Shown here: positions 1-10,168 of the stretch, piece by piece
Numbering within the stretch: the stretch's first letter is position 1
How the letters are laid out: every line of letters begins with the position of its first letter
Source: Lactarius indigo
Taxonomy: Eukaryota > Basidiomycota > Agaricomycetes > Russulales > Russulaceae
Assembly: GCA_025766275.1 (NCBI GenBank)
Contig: JAFKAC010000007.1
Span: 1,302,001 to 1,366,000, forward strand
Direction of reading: 5' to 3'
Length of the DNA: 64,000 nucleotides
Position numbers and translations under genes: made by a program
Notes under the pieces: generated by a model
Told to the model about the DNA's origin: nothing
Databases searched by the model: none
The model's input: only the letters and a program-made list of their open reading frames with translations

Positions 1-50
1 GGATCGTCTTCTGTTGAACTAGAGATTCGCAAGCTGAATCATGAGAATAG

Positions 51-1032
51 GATATGCGTATGACATTTGACGCGGCAGATCCCCACGAAATCGGAAAGTC
101 TGGCAGTGACCAGGTTGACCGCTCTCGAGGCGCCGCAAAGGCGATCACGGTGGGTAACACGATCAATCAGGCGCGTACTGGCTGACCGTCATCGAACCCA
201 GGGATTCATCGACCCAGGCCTGAAGTGGGCAGACATATCCTGGTTCAAGAGCATCACAAAAAGTAGTCCACTCCTCTTTGACCTCATTGATCAATCTGAT
301 CGAACTTTGGTGTGTTGTTTAAAGTGCCGCTCATCCTCAAGGGCGTGCAGACGTGGGAGGATGCCCTCGAAGCATATGATCAGAACCTTGCGGGTGTCGT
401 CTTGTCGAACCACGGTGGGCGCCAGCTCGACTTTGCACGCTCTGGGATCGAGGTCCTCGTTGAGGTCGTGGAGAAGTTTAAGGAGAAGCGTGGAATCACT
501 TTCCCGAATGATCGATTCCAGCTCTTCGTTGATGGGGGTGCCAGACGTGCGACGGATGTCTTGAAAGCCATTGCTTTAGGGGCGACTGCGGGTACGCATT
601 TCAAGCGCTGCACGCTGCGGCGCGAGGTGGATATTGACACGTCTTTGTCAGTGGGAATAGGAAGGCCGTTCTTGTACGCATTCTCAACATACGGCGTCGA
701 AGGGGTCGATCATGCCCTCCAGATTCTGCAGGTCTGTTTTTCTAAAGAGCCAAAATGAGGTCGCACACCCCTGACTCTAATTATACCGTCCAGGATGAAT
801 TCGAGATGAACCTGCGCCTCCTTGGCGCGCAGACAATCAAGGACCTTGTCCCCGATATGGTCGATGCATCTAACATCCGCTCTCACCTGGTCACCGTCCC
901 AAGCGATCGGCTATACGATACCAACTGTACGCCTTTATGTTTCCCAATCGCGCAAAGATCTGAACTTGCCTTCCAGATGAGGGCATGCAACATGCACGTC
1001 TTAGAGAGCTCAAGGCAAAGACGAAACTCTAA
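51..1032 (+). CDS. CYB2: L-lactate dehydrogenase (flavocytochrome b2 type), 3' part
   Basis: This is the C-terminal part of an FMN-dependent alpha-hydroxyacid dehydrogenase, which oxidises L-lactate to pyruvate, typically in the mitochondrial intermembrane space. The 5' end lies left of the window. The reading frame is clean when spliced as 51-149, 202-262, 325-591, 652-731, 794-926 and 977-1032, with GT-AG introns of 50-62 nt. Visible family motifs are SNHGGRQLDFARSG around the active-site and FMN-binding loop, FVDGGARRATDVLKAIALGA for FMN phosphate binding, and VGIGRPFLYAFS. The last exon gives a short tail ending LRELKAKTKL before TAA at 1030-1032. No indel is needed anywhere, unlike in many neighbours. 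An acceptor just before position 51 shows that at least one more upstream exon, presumably carrying the cytochrome b5 domain, is missing. Glycolate oxidase-like paralogues are the main alternative. Confidence 0.93.
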
Positions 1033-1252
1033 GCCTAACGCATGGTTTTGCTCCAACACCACAGTCCCCTGTACTAGATGCCGACAGTTTTGCTACCATG
1101 TCAATGCGTTATCCGTCATGTACTATATATTTGGGTATCGGGCGTTGAATACCAATCCGCTTGCTATGCTACAGTGCATGAGGCACAGAATAAATAGGCT
1201 GTTCCCCTGGACCCATTCAAGTTGTCCAGCACCCTTGTCCAGTCACCAACCC

Positions 1253-1985
1253 TTAAGCCTCCGTTTTCTCCCCACCGCGCCACCATGGCCCGCCGCTGCT
1301 CGTCCAAGCGGCGACCATCCAAGCCTCATGACGGAACGCGGCGACCGCCTCCGTGTCGGCGTCCCGATCAGCGCGCCACGCGCGGAGCTCCAGGGAGCGT
1401 GCGAGCGCGCTGAACGCCGCCGAGCAGCCCGTGTGCGCTGCCGGGCGCGCGGCGAACGCCTCGCGATGTATGAAGATGAGCTCGAGGTACTCGCCGCACG
1501 TGGTCTGCACCTGCTCCGCGTCCGGGTCGTACCAGTGCGTGAGCGCCTGCAGAAAGGCGCAGGGAGCCGGCGAGGAGGGCGCGTCGGAGGAAACGGAGGG
1601 GGCCGTAGCGGCGGACTGTGGACCGGATCATCAACGGATGGTCATGGAGTAAGTAGTGGGCGGTCAACGTACGTGGGAGCTCCCTGCGTCGTTCATTTGG
1701 ATGTCGGATACGGTGGGCGGCGCGGGTTCCGGCTCGCTTGCCTGCCTCCAGAATAGAGTCAGAAATGTTTTGGGGTCTAGCGAGCCCGCCGAGCGTGGCG
1801 GCGGACGAACGTGCTCACCCTGAACTTGTGTTGCTGCAGGCTGAGCGAGTCGAGTAACGCCGCAAGCTCTATGTCGAGCTAACCAGACCAGATAACACAT
1901 CATCAGAACATCGATCGGAGTACGGATGTACGCTATTTACCTCGGACATAGAGTGCGAATGGACATTGGCGGGAGAGGGCATCGT
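1253..1985 (-). CDS. Hypothetical multi-exon protein
   Basis: I do not recognise this gene. A GC-rich minus-strand frame ends at 1253 and reads back through a block with FLQALTHWYDPDAEQV and CGEYLELIFIHREAFAARP. A canonical intron (gtacgt...ccacag, about 57 nt, near 1615-1671) joins it to an upstream exon containing SEPEPAPPTVSDIQMNDAG. A further acceptor/donor pair near 1815-1870 suggests a short exon reading LAALLDSLSLQQHKF. The composition (Ala, Arg and Asp rich, helix-prone) and the well-placed splice sites make real coding likely. The start codon was not determined; a methionine near 1985 is only a candidate. No domain was assigned. Confidence 0.45.
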
Positions 1986-2375
1986 CATAACCATGGTCTC
2001 CATTGTCGTCGGTGATGCAATGAGGTGGGTATTGAAAGATAAATAAAGCCGGTTGGGCAGATCCGTTTTCTTTTTATCGTTTCTGTGGAAGAGGCCAACT
2101 CCGTTGAGTCGAGTCACATTAGCACGCGTATGCCTCGCCGCGAACCTTGCGGTAGCCATGCCCTGATCGGGTAGGCTCGGCTCATGAGCTCGGTTGCTCG
2201 AGGGGGGGCACAACTTGGTTATCACAGCGTGTCATCGCGTCAACGATCGTGTCACGATCAGCCCAAAAGTTGAACTACACGAGGCAATGATTATCGTAAT
2301 CGTACAATTTCGTTCTTTCGCATCATCCATGCGTCATTCGTGAGGGAAAATGAACCCACGCCACCCCCCAGAAGC

Positions 2376-3345
2376 CTAACGAAGCGCCCCGAAACCGAAC
2401 ACGAGGCACACTCCAACACAGACGCTCCCAAAGATGGCAATGGCCCGTTCAAGCAGTCCCCAGACGCAAGCAACAACTCCCATGACTGCCAATATGGATC
2501 CAGTGAGCACAAAGCGCGTACACACTTTATGGCACTTGTTCAACAAGAGCATCAACGCGACCGCATTCTTCTCCGCGTCAGTCCTGGGGCCAACACCGTC
2601 GTCTTCAGCGACTGTCACAAGGCATGGCACTTTCCTTCTGTAGTCAAACTTGCGCTGCATATGGATTTCCAGAGACGACGGATGGAAGAGCGAAGTAAAA
2701 TCTTCAGTTGCAGTGGTGGACGATGCCGAAAACAACTGAGATCTCGCGCCCGTAGAAATGCTTGGGGCCACAACCGGCGAAAGACAAGGGTGAGCACTCG
2801 ATGTGGCGCTACATTCAACCTTCTCCGAGAATCGCACATGCCGAGATTGGATGGTGGTGGGCATTTGCGGGGAGCTGCTGTTAGTCGGTTGCGGGTCCGC
2901 AGATACGGTACGGGTCAGTGCAGTGGTAGCATTGGAACCTGGGCTCTCGGTGACTGCTTGCGTATCACGTAGCCTGTGGCGGATGAGAACGAGTGACCCC
3001 AGATATGCCAAGACGGCTCGTTGCACAATGTCACCCGCCGGTCTACGAGGGCCACGAAACAATAAGAATGGTTCTCACCGGCCGCTACATGGAAGATCAA
3101 AGCGCCAGCCAATGACGAAAGCGCGAGCTTGCTCGTGGGGCTTCCGTCACTCTTGTTCGAGGCGAGCTTGAATAGTAAACTGTCGACGGAAGTAAAGAAG
3201 CTAGCCTGTGCAGGGGCGCCAAGTTAGAGTTAAATTTACCCATGCGGATGGAATCATGTTGGCTGACACAAATGCTAGTGAGCCGTAAACGGTCGGACCA
3301 GATGTGCACGATGCGTGTGATAATACGTAGGTCTAGGCATTCTCG
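2376..3345 (-). CDS. Fungal multi-pass membrane protein, paralogue A
   Basis: This protein is predicted to be membrane-embedded, function unknown. Three exons are supported: a first exon ending at 3268 (IWSDRLRLTSIC), a 127-nt exon at 3205-3079 (starts ASFFTSVDSLLF, ends GALIFHVA), and a last exon at 3016-2376. Hydrophobic segments are seen at GALIFHVA plus AVLAYLGSLVLI (spliced), at FVLTGSILAVMGVVACVW and at IAIFGSVCVGVCLVFGF near the C-terminus. A Ser/Thr-rich loop separates the first from the later segments. A conserved DAEKNAVAL motif precedes the last two segments. Paralogue B at 4.3-5.2 kb has the same exon lengths and motifs, so the two are a tandem duplication. The N-terminal exon and start codon are unresolved. 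Confidence 0.75.
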
Positions 3346-4268
3346 TTCTGTGACTACTGGACACGTTTTCAGCAGAGGTGAGCCTGGAGTTCTGAGGCGC
3401 ATTGTTAACTGACACCTCGCATGAGGGGGCACGCCAGTTGATAGGGGCCGATCCGAAAGTGGACTAGAATCTACGTGTATGCGCATGTGTTAAAGAGGCC
3501 AAGTCATTATGATCAGATTCTGAAACTCGAATGGAGAGATATACCGGAACACATGGGGGTCGTTGCCATTGGAGGATGATTGATGGTCGGTTGCTCCCGT
3601 TCTCGCGAGCGACTATACTAGAAGGGAATGCCGCCGGGGTTTGTCGACTTGACGTCTCTATCAAAGAGACAAATGAAACACCACAACGAGTCATCAGGCC
3701 TGCATCAGGTGCTCTCACTTCCTCTCGATGCATAGGGGCACTATGTTTCGTGTACGTAATTCTTTTCAACCCTCTAAGTGTCGTCCATGGTCTTGCCCGA
3801 CTAATTTACAGCTTAGTTAATCTCGAATGACTATGCCTTGGTTCGATAAAGCCTTTCGCTCTACGCAATAACTCGGGTCTTGAAATGGCCCGGTTACATT
3901 AGGGTCTCAGGTTCACCCTTACTATAAAGGAAAGAGCAATTTCCTTCTCAGAAACAGAACTGGTCGGTCTAGACCTTCAGATATCGACAGATACTCGCCG
4001 CGCTGAACTTAATCTCGTAGACGAATAGCACAAGAGGAGCAACGACAGGATAGAAACTAGGCAACTATGTTGGGTGCCTATGAACGGACATCACTGGAAA
4101 GTTACTAGGGGCAACACCAAGTGGTATGGCATTCAAATGATAGCATGTATAACGAGATGCCTATAGCACTTGTAATACGTACAAGACTTTAGTCGCGCAA
4201 GGTATAAAGGTAAGTTGACAACGTGCAAATCAGTGATAAGCGGGGGCCATCGTTGTTAAAGGGTATTC
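3346..4268. other. Spacer between tandem paralogues
   Basis: About 0.9 kb separates the two tandem membrane-protein genes. Only short open frames on either strand are present, without recognisable motifs or convincing splice structure. It should hold the promoter and unresolved 5' exon of paralogue A. No repeat or RNA gene was recognised. Confidence 0.5.
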
Positions 4269-5170
4269 TCAATGCAGTGCTGCTAAGCCAAAGGCGATAC
4301 AGACCCCCACGCACGCACTAGCAAAGATGGCGACAGAATTTTCGAGGACTGCCCAGACATAACTAACGATCCCTGTGACGACCAGCAAGAAACCCGCGAG
4401 CGCAAAAAGGGAGCATACATTGTGGCACCTGTTTAGTAGGCGCCCCAAGGCAATCGCATTTTTCTCCGCATCTACGTCGGGGTCTCCATCGTGAATAGAT
4501 TCTCCAACGCACGGAACTACCTGCACTAAAGTCGAACAACGACACGCGTCGGATGTCGATATTGAGTATGGGCGGCTGGTCCAGAAGCGACGAAAACGCC
4601 GTAGAAAGCGTCGAGAGAAACGGTGCGATAGGGGAAGACAGGAGGGTACGAGAATGATGGCCATGCTCGGCCCTTACGTGGCCTGACTCTAAAGCTGAAA
4701 GCTTTGCTCTTTCATCGACGGGGGTTTGCCCATATTTGGCGTAGACAGTGGCGATGGCGGTTTTGGAATTGGAACCACCGGGTAAGCCACCGGGGATCGA
4801 TTGCGCATCGTTCAATCTATAACGTATGAGGACGAAAGACGTGACATACGCCAGAATCGCTGAGAAAATGGACGAAGGCATTAGTGGTAGAGATGGAGAC
4901 ACCATTGAGATTTGATACCAGTTGCGGCGTGAAATATCAAGGCCCCGGTCAACGATGCTTGCATCAACCTGCTTGTGGTGCTGCCATTGCCCTTGTTAGA
5001 AGCAAGGGAGAACAACACGCTATCAATAGACGAGAAGAAGCTGGCCTGAATGTATGCGCTGAGTTTCTGTCGCAGAACAATTTTGGCAACTCACATAAAC
5101 GCTGATTAACTGCAGGCGGTCGGACCATATCTGAGTTATCCGAGAGATTCGTGTGCAAGTCAGCAGCCTT
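4269..5170 (-). CDS. Fungal multi-pass membrane protein, paralogue B (one frame break)
   Basis: Paralogue of the gene at 2.4-3.3 kb. The exon ending at 5095 carries IWSDRLQLISVY. The next exon (5045-4919) is again exactly 127 nt and starts ASFFSSIDSVLF. The last exon runs 4859-4269. The C-terminus keeps the family pattern: VDAEKNAIALGRLLNRCHNV, then hydrophobic LAGFLLVVTGIVSYVW and IFASACVGVCIAFGLAAL. The last exon changes frame by one base between about 4516 and 4545. Upstream of this the frame is SSLLDQPPILNIDIRR, downstream it is VPCVGESIH. The shift corresponds to one extra base. It may be a real lesion or an assembly error, since the same one-base insertion is seen in many conserved genes of the window. 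The start is unresolved. Confidence 0.7.
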
Positions 5171-5987
5171 GGCCAGTGCGGTGTGTTCCTCCTGTTTCGT
5201 GGCTATAAAAATGAGACATATTTATGAACTGAGCTAGGGCTTCATGTGATATGGTGTTTGACTGACGCCGTTTTTGATTCGTTATGTCAACACGAGGCGG
5301 ATCCATCGAGGGCTTTGTGCCTATAAGTATAACTTTCGTCAACCGTTCGAATGTGGGTATTACACTGACGAGACGAAGGACATACTGGTTGCGGACACAG
5401 GTCGTGAGGCTAGAATAAAGCAAGCGAGGGTTGGAGGGGAAAAAAAGTGATACCCGCTCCACTACCAAGACACTCTTATGATTTTGAAATTGCCGAAAGC
5501 TTCCACATTTTCTGCTGAATAATCAAGATCTTGTTGGACTGCTACCGACCACCCACCTTTGACATACTAGTCTACGACGAACTAACAGCCATTGTAAGTA
5601 CTTCTGTACCAAAGACACACGTCATTAGATTTTGAAACAATTGCAGGTGCTATTCTCCACCCGCCGTCGTGTGTGCCTTGATGCACGCTCACCTGAGTGA
5701 CATGGGTTGGGCGTTCCCAATGCACTGGGGTGTGCATTGCCAGTGAGGCCTAGTGAGGCGTGGGTAGTGAAGCTGTGAAGCGCTCACTGTGAATGTCTCA
5801 CTTCTATCCTTACTTGGGTTCTCCTCACAATATGGATACCCCGTGCATGTCCATGCCGTAAGTTACCTACCCGAATCCTTTAATTCTGCGCCTCGTTTAC
5901 CGTTCTTGCTCCTACCCACTTACCCCCCACTTTGTAGTCTCGCTACCACCCTAGTCTTTCCCGTCTTTCCTTCTCCGCCCTCCAGTG
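5171..5987. other. Intergenic, divergent promoter region
   Basis: This lies between the minus-strand membrane protein and the plus-strand cupredoxin gene, so it holds both promoters. A minus-strand frame at about 5160-5320 (starting MDPPRVDITNQKRR) could be the missing first exon of paralogue B, but I could not join it cleanly. A pyrimidine-rich stretch precedes the cupredoxin start. Confidence 0.4.
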
Positions 5988-6820
5988 ATGCACGCGTCTA
6001 TCCTGCTCGTTAGCGTCTCAACTCGTCTTCCCCGGACGCAATGAACTCACGCACCTCTTAGGTTCTTGCCAGTGTTTATTTGGCAGTTGCTGAGAATATT
6101 GTCGTCACAGTTGGAGGCAACACCACTGGTGATGGGTCGACTATATTTACTCCTCAACTAATAGTTGCGAAGCGTGGCGATATCGTCACCTTCAACTGTA
6201 AATGCTTCTTTCGTTCTTGTTGATGGGGTCTAATTGATATTCCAGTCACGGATGGGAACCACACTGCAACTGAATCGACGTTCAGTGGTCCTTGCGTCCC
6301 GGCTCACGAAACGGACGCCACCATCAACGGTTTCGACTCTGGCTTCCGAAACACTACGCCTGGCGCTCCTGGTTCCATTCTCACCGTCCCTATACTCGAG
6401 CAGAACGAGAATCACACTTTTTGGTTTTTCGATTACAACACGTGTGGCGAGGGTGGAGTCGGCGTTATCAACAACAATGAATCCTCAACGGAAACGCTCG
6501 CCGGCTTCGTGGTGCGTATTTTTACTTCTTGCCGCGTTGACTCCGCAACCTCGCGGCGTTTTTGGGTTTCTCACACCCATATATCTCATATTTTGAGGAC
6601 AAACACTCATTTGGCTTGAATCTTTTTCAGCGTAATGCCATCCGCCTTAACGGCACGAATTCTTCCGACGCCACTTCTGGCACTAGTACCAGCTCTCGGA
6701 CGTCTACGTCTGCCACTACTTCGTCTTCTGTGCCCAAAAGCAGCTTCCGCTGCTGAACGCGCATTCTCGATTGGTGCCGTTGGAGTGGTCCCGCTGTTTA
6801 TTGCGAGCCTATTTGTCTAG
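5988..6820 (+). CDS. Secreted cupredoxin-domain protein with Ser/Thr-rich tail
   Basis: This is an extracellular plastocyanin-like (cupredoxin) protein of the serine-rich fungal type, probably attached to the cell surface. Exons are 5988-6014, 6062-6197, 6246-6511 and 6631 onward. Exons 1-2 give a signal peptide (MHASILLVSVLASVYLAVA). The domain follows, with IVAKRGDIVTFNFTDGNHTATE, then GPCVPAHE and WFFDYNTCGEGGVGVIN, matching the family pattern with its conserved His and Cys positions. The last exon begins a Ser/Thr-rich linker (SSDATSGTSTSSRTSTSA) and stops at 6754-6756 in that frame. One base over, the sequence continues as AASAAERAF plus a hydrophobic tail ending at 6820, which looks like a GPI-anchor signal. 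The switch sits at the CCCAAAA run at 6733-6739 and needs one extra base removed. The cellular role is unknown. Confidence 0.85.
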
Positions 6821-7940
6821 AATACTTTGACCAAATCTTCATTATCTAAGCTGTACGAACTTTTGCCACTTTTAGACTTTTGGGCCCTTCTTACTCCTCA
6901 TTGAAGTTTGAAGTCCTTTGCATGAATTGCGTGGTGGTTGTCGCTCGTATACGCGTGCGTAGTTCATTCTTCTTTTAGTATTACTATTGTATTTCCTATA
7001 CACGCCCATTCTTACTTGTCGACGCGTTGTTTGCATGCATGATGCGGGCAATGCCGGAGTGATCTCTTCGGACTGTTCCGAGACCCTGAGCTGTCCATGT
7101 TCATTGATAGACGCTATCGCCGTACAAAGTTCCCTCTTCCCTGTCACTGCCGGTAGTTCTGTGTACCATTGGAGCCTTTCAAAGTCCATTCTCTCCTGCT
7201 TTATAGACATGAGCGCAAAGTTCTGCTTCCCTCGGCCTGACTGTACCACTGTCAGTGAAGATTCCCTTTTCACTAGACACTGGCACTAGGCTCTGGTTCC
7301 CTCTGCCCGGCTCTCTGCAAAGTCACACACCAACTATTCTAAGTGTCTCCCTTGTCCTCTGCCCCTGTAAAACTACTCCAAGTCACGCCACCCTTGGCCC
7401 TGAATCCCCGTGAATATCAAGAGGACTGCTTTTGTAACCTTTGTAATAGCACCTTCGAAGTCTTTTCAATTCGTGGAGGCTTGGTACGGGAATTTTCCGA
7501 GTGATCTAAGTATGCTCTGTCCCGCCTTTCCCGGATCTCATGTACGCCACCTTGGTCACTTCACCGCCGAAACGCTCGCGTTCTAGATCTGTCTAATAGA
7601 TTATGCAAGCAGCATTGGATTCTCAAAGAAATCAAACTACGGGTCAGTTCCATGGAATATAAATTCGAGTCAATACACGATTGTCTGAGTACCTACTATC
7701 GTGGACTTTACTCAGTTTTGTGCCTCGGGTTACGAACCTTACCCTGGGCTCGCTGGGACTCGCCTCCACTTGTGTTTAACGTTCAAAGTAAGGAGTGAAT
7801 CTATGGGCCTGCCAGTGGTCTAGGCTGCAATTCCCATGGTGATAAACTGGCATATTTCTCCGTGGCCCCTCAAACTTGCGTTCTTCATACTCGTGCTGCG
7901 CACATAATTCTTAGACACACGCAACTTGAACACCCTCACT
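6821..7940. other. Intergenic
   Basis: About 1.1 kb contains only short open frames. It should hold the 3' UTR of the cupredoxin gene and the promoter of the next gene. The sequence is pyrimidine-rich on the plus strand. No gene, RNA or repeat was recognised. Confidence 0.5.
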
Positions 7941-8815
7941 ATGTCTGATGGTCCATTCTATCCTATGGCGCTGGCAGATAGCGTCCCGGCTACCATTCGC
8001 TATTATGACTATCAGTACCTTCCGCCTCCATCCAACCCCACCGAGTTCACGGTTGCTCTCCGCCGTGGTTTGCGTGGGGCGAACGAAGCTGGTCTTTGGG
8101 GAAAGCTGAGAGGCGCAGGATGGCGTTTTCTGCGTCAGTGCCGTGTCTCTGCGAGCTGACGTATTGACTGACGACCACTGCAGTCAAATTCGATAAATAT
8201 ATGCACTTTGAGATTCCCCTCCGCCCCGACTTCCCAGTCGCACCACCGGGGACTCCCAGGGTTCCCACACCGTTGCCTGATGTTTACATCACGCCAGCAA
8301 CTAGTCCAAGCTGGGAGCTTAGCCCACCGCCGCCACAAGAGGAAGGTTTCCTAGGTGTCCCTACACGCACATCGAGGGGACGAAGCGTTGTCATTTCTCC
8401 CTCTCGACCGCTTCCAACCCCTCCCGGTATTCCCCCGTCGTATTCAGTCCAAGAGGCCGAATGTCTCCTCTGTGCGAACAGCGCCTCCAACCCGCTCATG
8501 AACGGACTATTGTCGACACCTGATCTATCTACTGCTGACATCGTCGCGGCTCTTTTCTATGCCGATTCCGTGGTCACATCGGACGACGAGAGCCGCAATC
8601 GCGCCAGTACGGTTGGACCACAACAACGGAGCTTGTTGGACATAGTCAGCGACACCACCAGCGTCACGGCCTCCAGTGACAGTGCTTCGGAACCTCGAGA
8701 TAGTCCCATCACATTGAGCAACGCCATGATCGAAGGGATCAAGGAGGCCGCCTGCCGATACGGAGTTTTTGGACGAGCTCGGCCTAAGCGCCGAAGATTA
8801 CAGGCAACTCCTTGA
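7941..8815 (+). CDS. Hypothetical Pro/Ser-rich protein
   Basis: Unrecognised. Exon 1 (7941-8073) begins MSDGPFYPMALADSVPAT and contains RYYDYQYLPPPSNPTEF. An intron at 8074-8183 (gtgggg...ctgcag) brings in KFDKYMHFEIPLRPDFPVAP. The rest is proline- and serine-rich (PPGTPRVPTPLPDV, SRPLPTPPGIPPS), followed by an acidic/Ser region (DIVSDTTSVTASSDSASEP) and a basic C-terminus (RARPKRRR) that could be a nuclear localisation signal. The likely disordered structure and basic tail hint at a nuclear regulatory protein, but that is inference. An in-frame methionine 15 nt upstream is an alternative start. Confidence 0.6.
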
Positions 8816-10168
8816 GGGCGTAGACTTCGTCCAACTTGGACGCTGAGGATGGCCGGGACTAGGCAGCGTCGTGGAGGGGGGGTCTGCTGCGGGAAGGGGT
8901 AGCAGCGGCTGGAGGCGCCCCCTCTGTGCAAAGGTGAGTGAGCGGTTTCGTCAGGCTCAGCGTTTTCACTGGACTCCGCATATGCTGGCGCGACACATGG
9001 GAGCTTTCCTAGGTTCTTAGACACAGACTTGGCACGGGAAGGACATCAGACGGATGAAGTCGGACTGGGATATACAACCTGCGCGTGGAACACCAACTGA
9101 TACTGGACCGATTTGTCAGACTCTGGGGCATTAGGCCGTCGGCGGAGTTGCTGGTCGCTAGTCCTTCGGCCAGGATTGTGATCAGTGCTCTTCGTCGGCG
9201 GGGAATTGCCCGAGAGCGTTCGGGTATGTCATTTGATTCTGTCGCCGGTGGGAGACGAGCTGATCTAATTTCAACTAAGTCCAGTCCCGGGACTGGTACC
9301 GGAGTTTCGGTTGGGCGCGACTGCGTAGGGGCGGCGCTGCCTGCAGTTCCTTTCGGCCGGGAGCTGTGGGTAGTTCGCTTCTGCGTTATTGCGCAGCATT
9401 CGACTTTTTGGGTACCAGTAGGTCTTCACCTTCCTGGTTACTGGCCCGTGTTGCTCACATGACTGCGAAACGCACTAGGGCTCATCCGGAACTGGCAAGT
9501 CTTAGTGGGCACGCGTGGCGGGTTTTCCCTGCAAGTATCAGTACGTTATATCTTCTATCCTCTATAGTTGGTTCTGAGCTCTAAACCATTATAGCGCTGT
9601 TGCATTCGTGTCATTGTAGGCGGTCTTCGGCCGGCCGTTTTGGTGGCGCGTGTGTGGTAGTCGTGTTGCTCAGCAGTGTCCCAGGTTCCCGTGAGTCGCT
9701 CCTTTCTTTCGACGGTACAATGCACGATGTTCACCGTCTGCCAAGATCTTCAAGCTTCAGGGTGCAAGTCTGTCAAGTCCCCCGGCTCTGTGTCTTAGAT
9801 TATGCTCTGTGTTGTGCATGCTTATGTCGCTGCCTGTGTCTGCGCTTGTGTCTTGATCCGCGTACTTTACTCGTTTGCTTGCTTTCTGTAATCGATGTGG
9901 TGACTCGGCTGCTGTCTCTCCTCTCGTTAATTGCGTGATTCTCTGAGACGTTTTGTCAGGTCTGGGATGTCGGATCCGCTCCGATCATAAACACTTTGAA
10001 ACAAATCCACTCGTATACACGCCGCTGGTAGTACATACAAACATACAACTCTGCTCCACGCAGTGTTTCCGATGGACTAATTCTACTATGCGAAAAATCA
10101 AGTGGCCCAGACGGATCAAGCAAATACACACCCAGTTCGTTCTTCCAGCGGCATCTTATCAATGACGT
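8816..10168. other. Intergenic, no gene recognised
   Basis: About 1.35 kb lies between two 3' ends. Several open frames of 70-155 codons occur on both strands but lack motifs, consistent composition or splice support. The stretch at about 9.75-9.94 kb is rich in TGTGTCT-type low-complexity sequence on the plus strand. Confidence 0.4.

Noticed and set aside
755..1756. 333-codon plus-strand open frame at the window start
   Set aside because: Only codons within 794-926 are the dehydrogenase exon. The remainder runs through an intron, past the spliced stop, and antisense to the gene ending at 1253.
2340..2972. 210-codon plus-strand open frame
   Set aside because: It is antisense to membrane-protein paralogue A, whose exon pattern is confirmed by paralogue B.
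8557..9024. 155-codon minus-strand open frame
   Set aside because: It is antisense to the end of the Pro/Ser-rich hypothetical and has no motifs. The plus strand has better splice support.
9600..9938. 112-codon plus-strand open frame rich in Cys and Leu
   Set aside because: It is built on TGTGTCT-type low-complexity sequence with no start context or domain.
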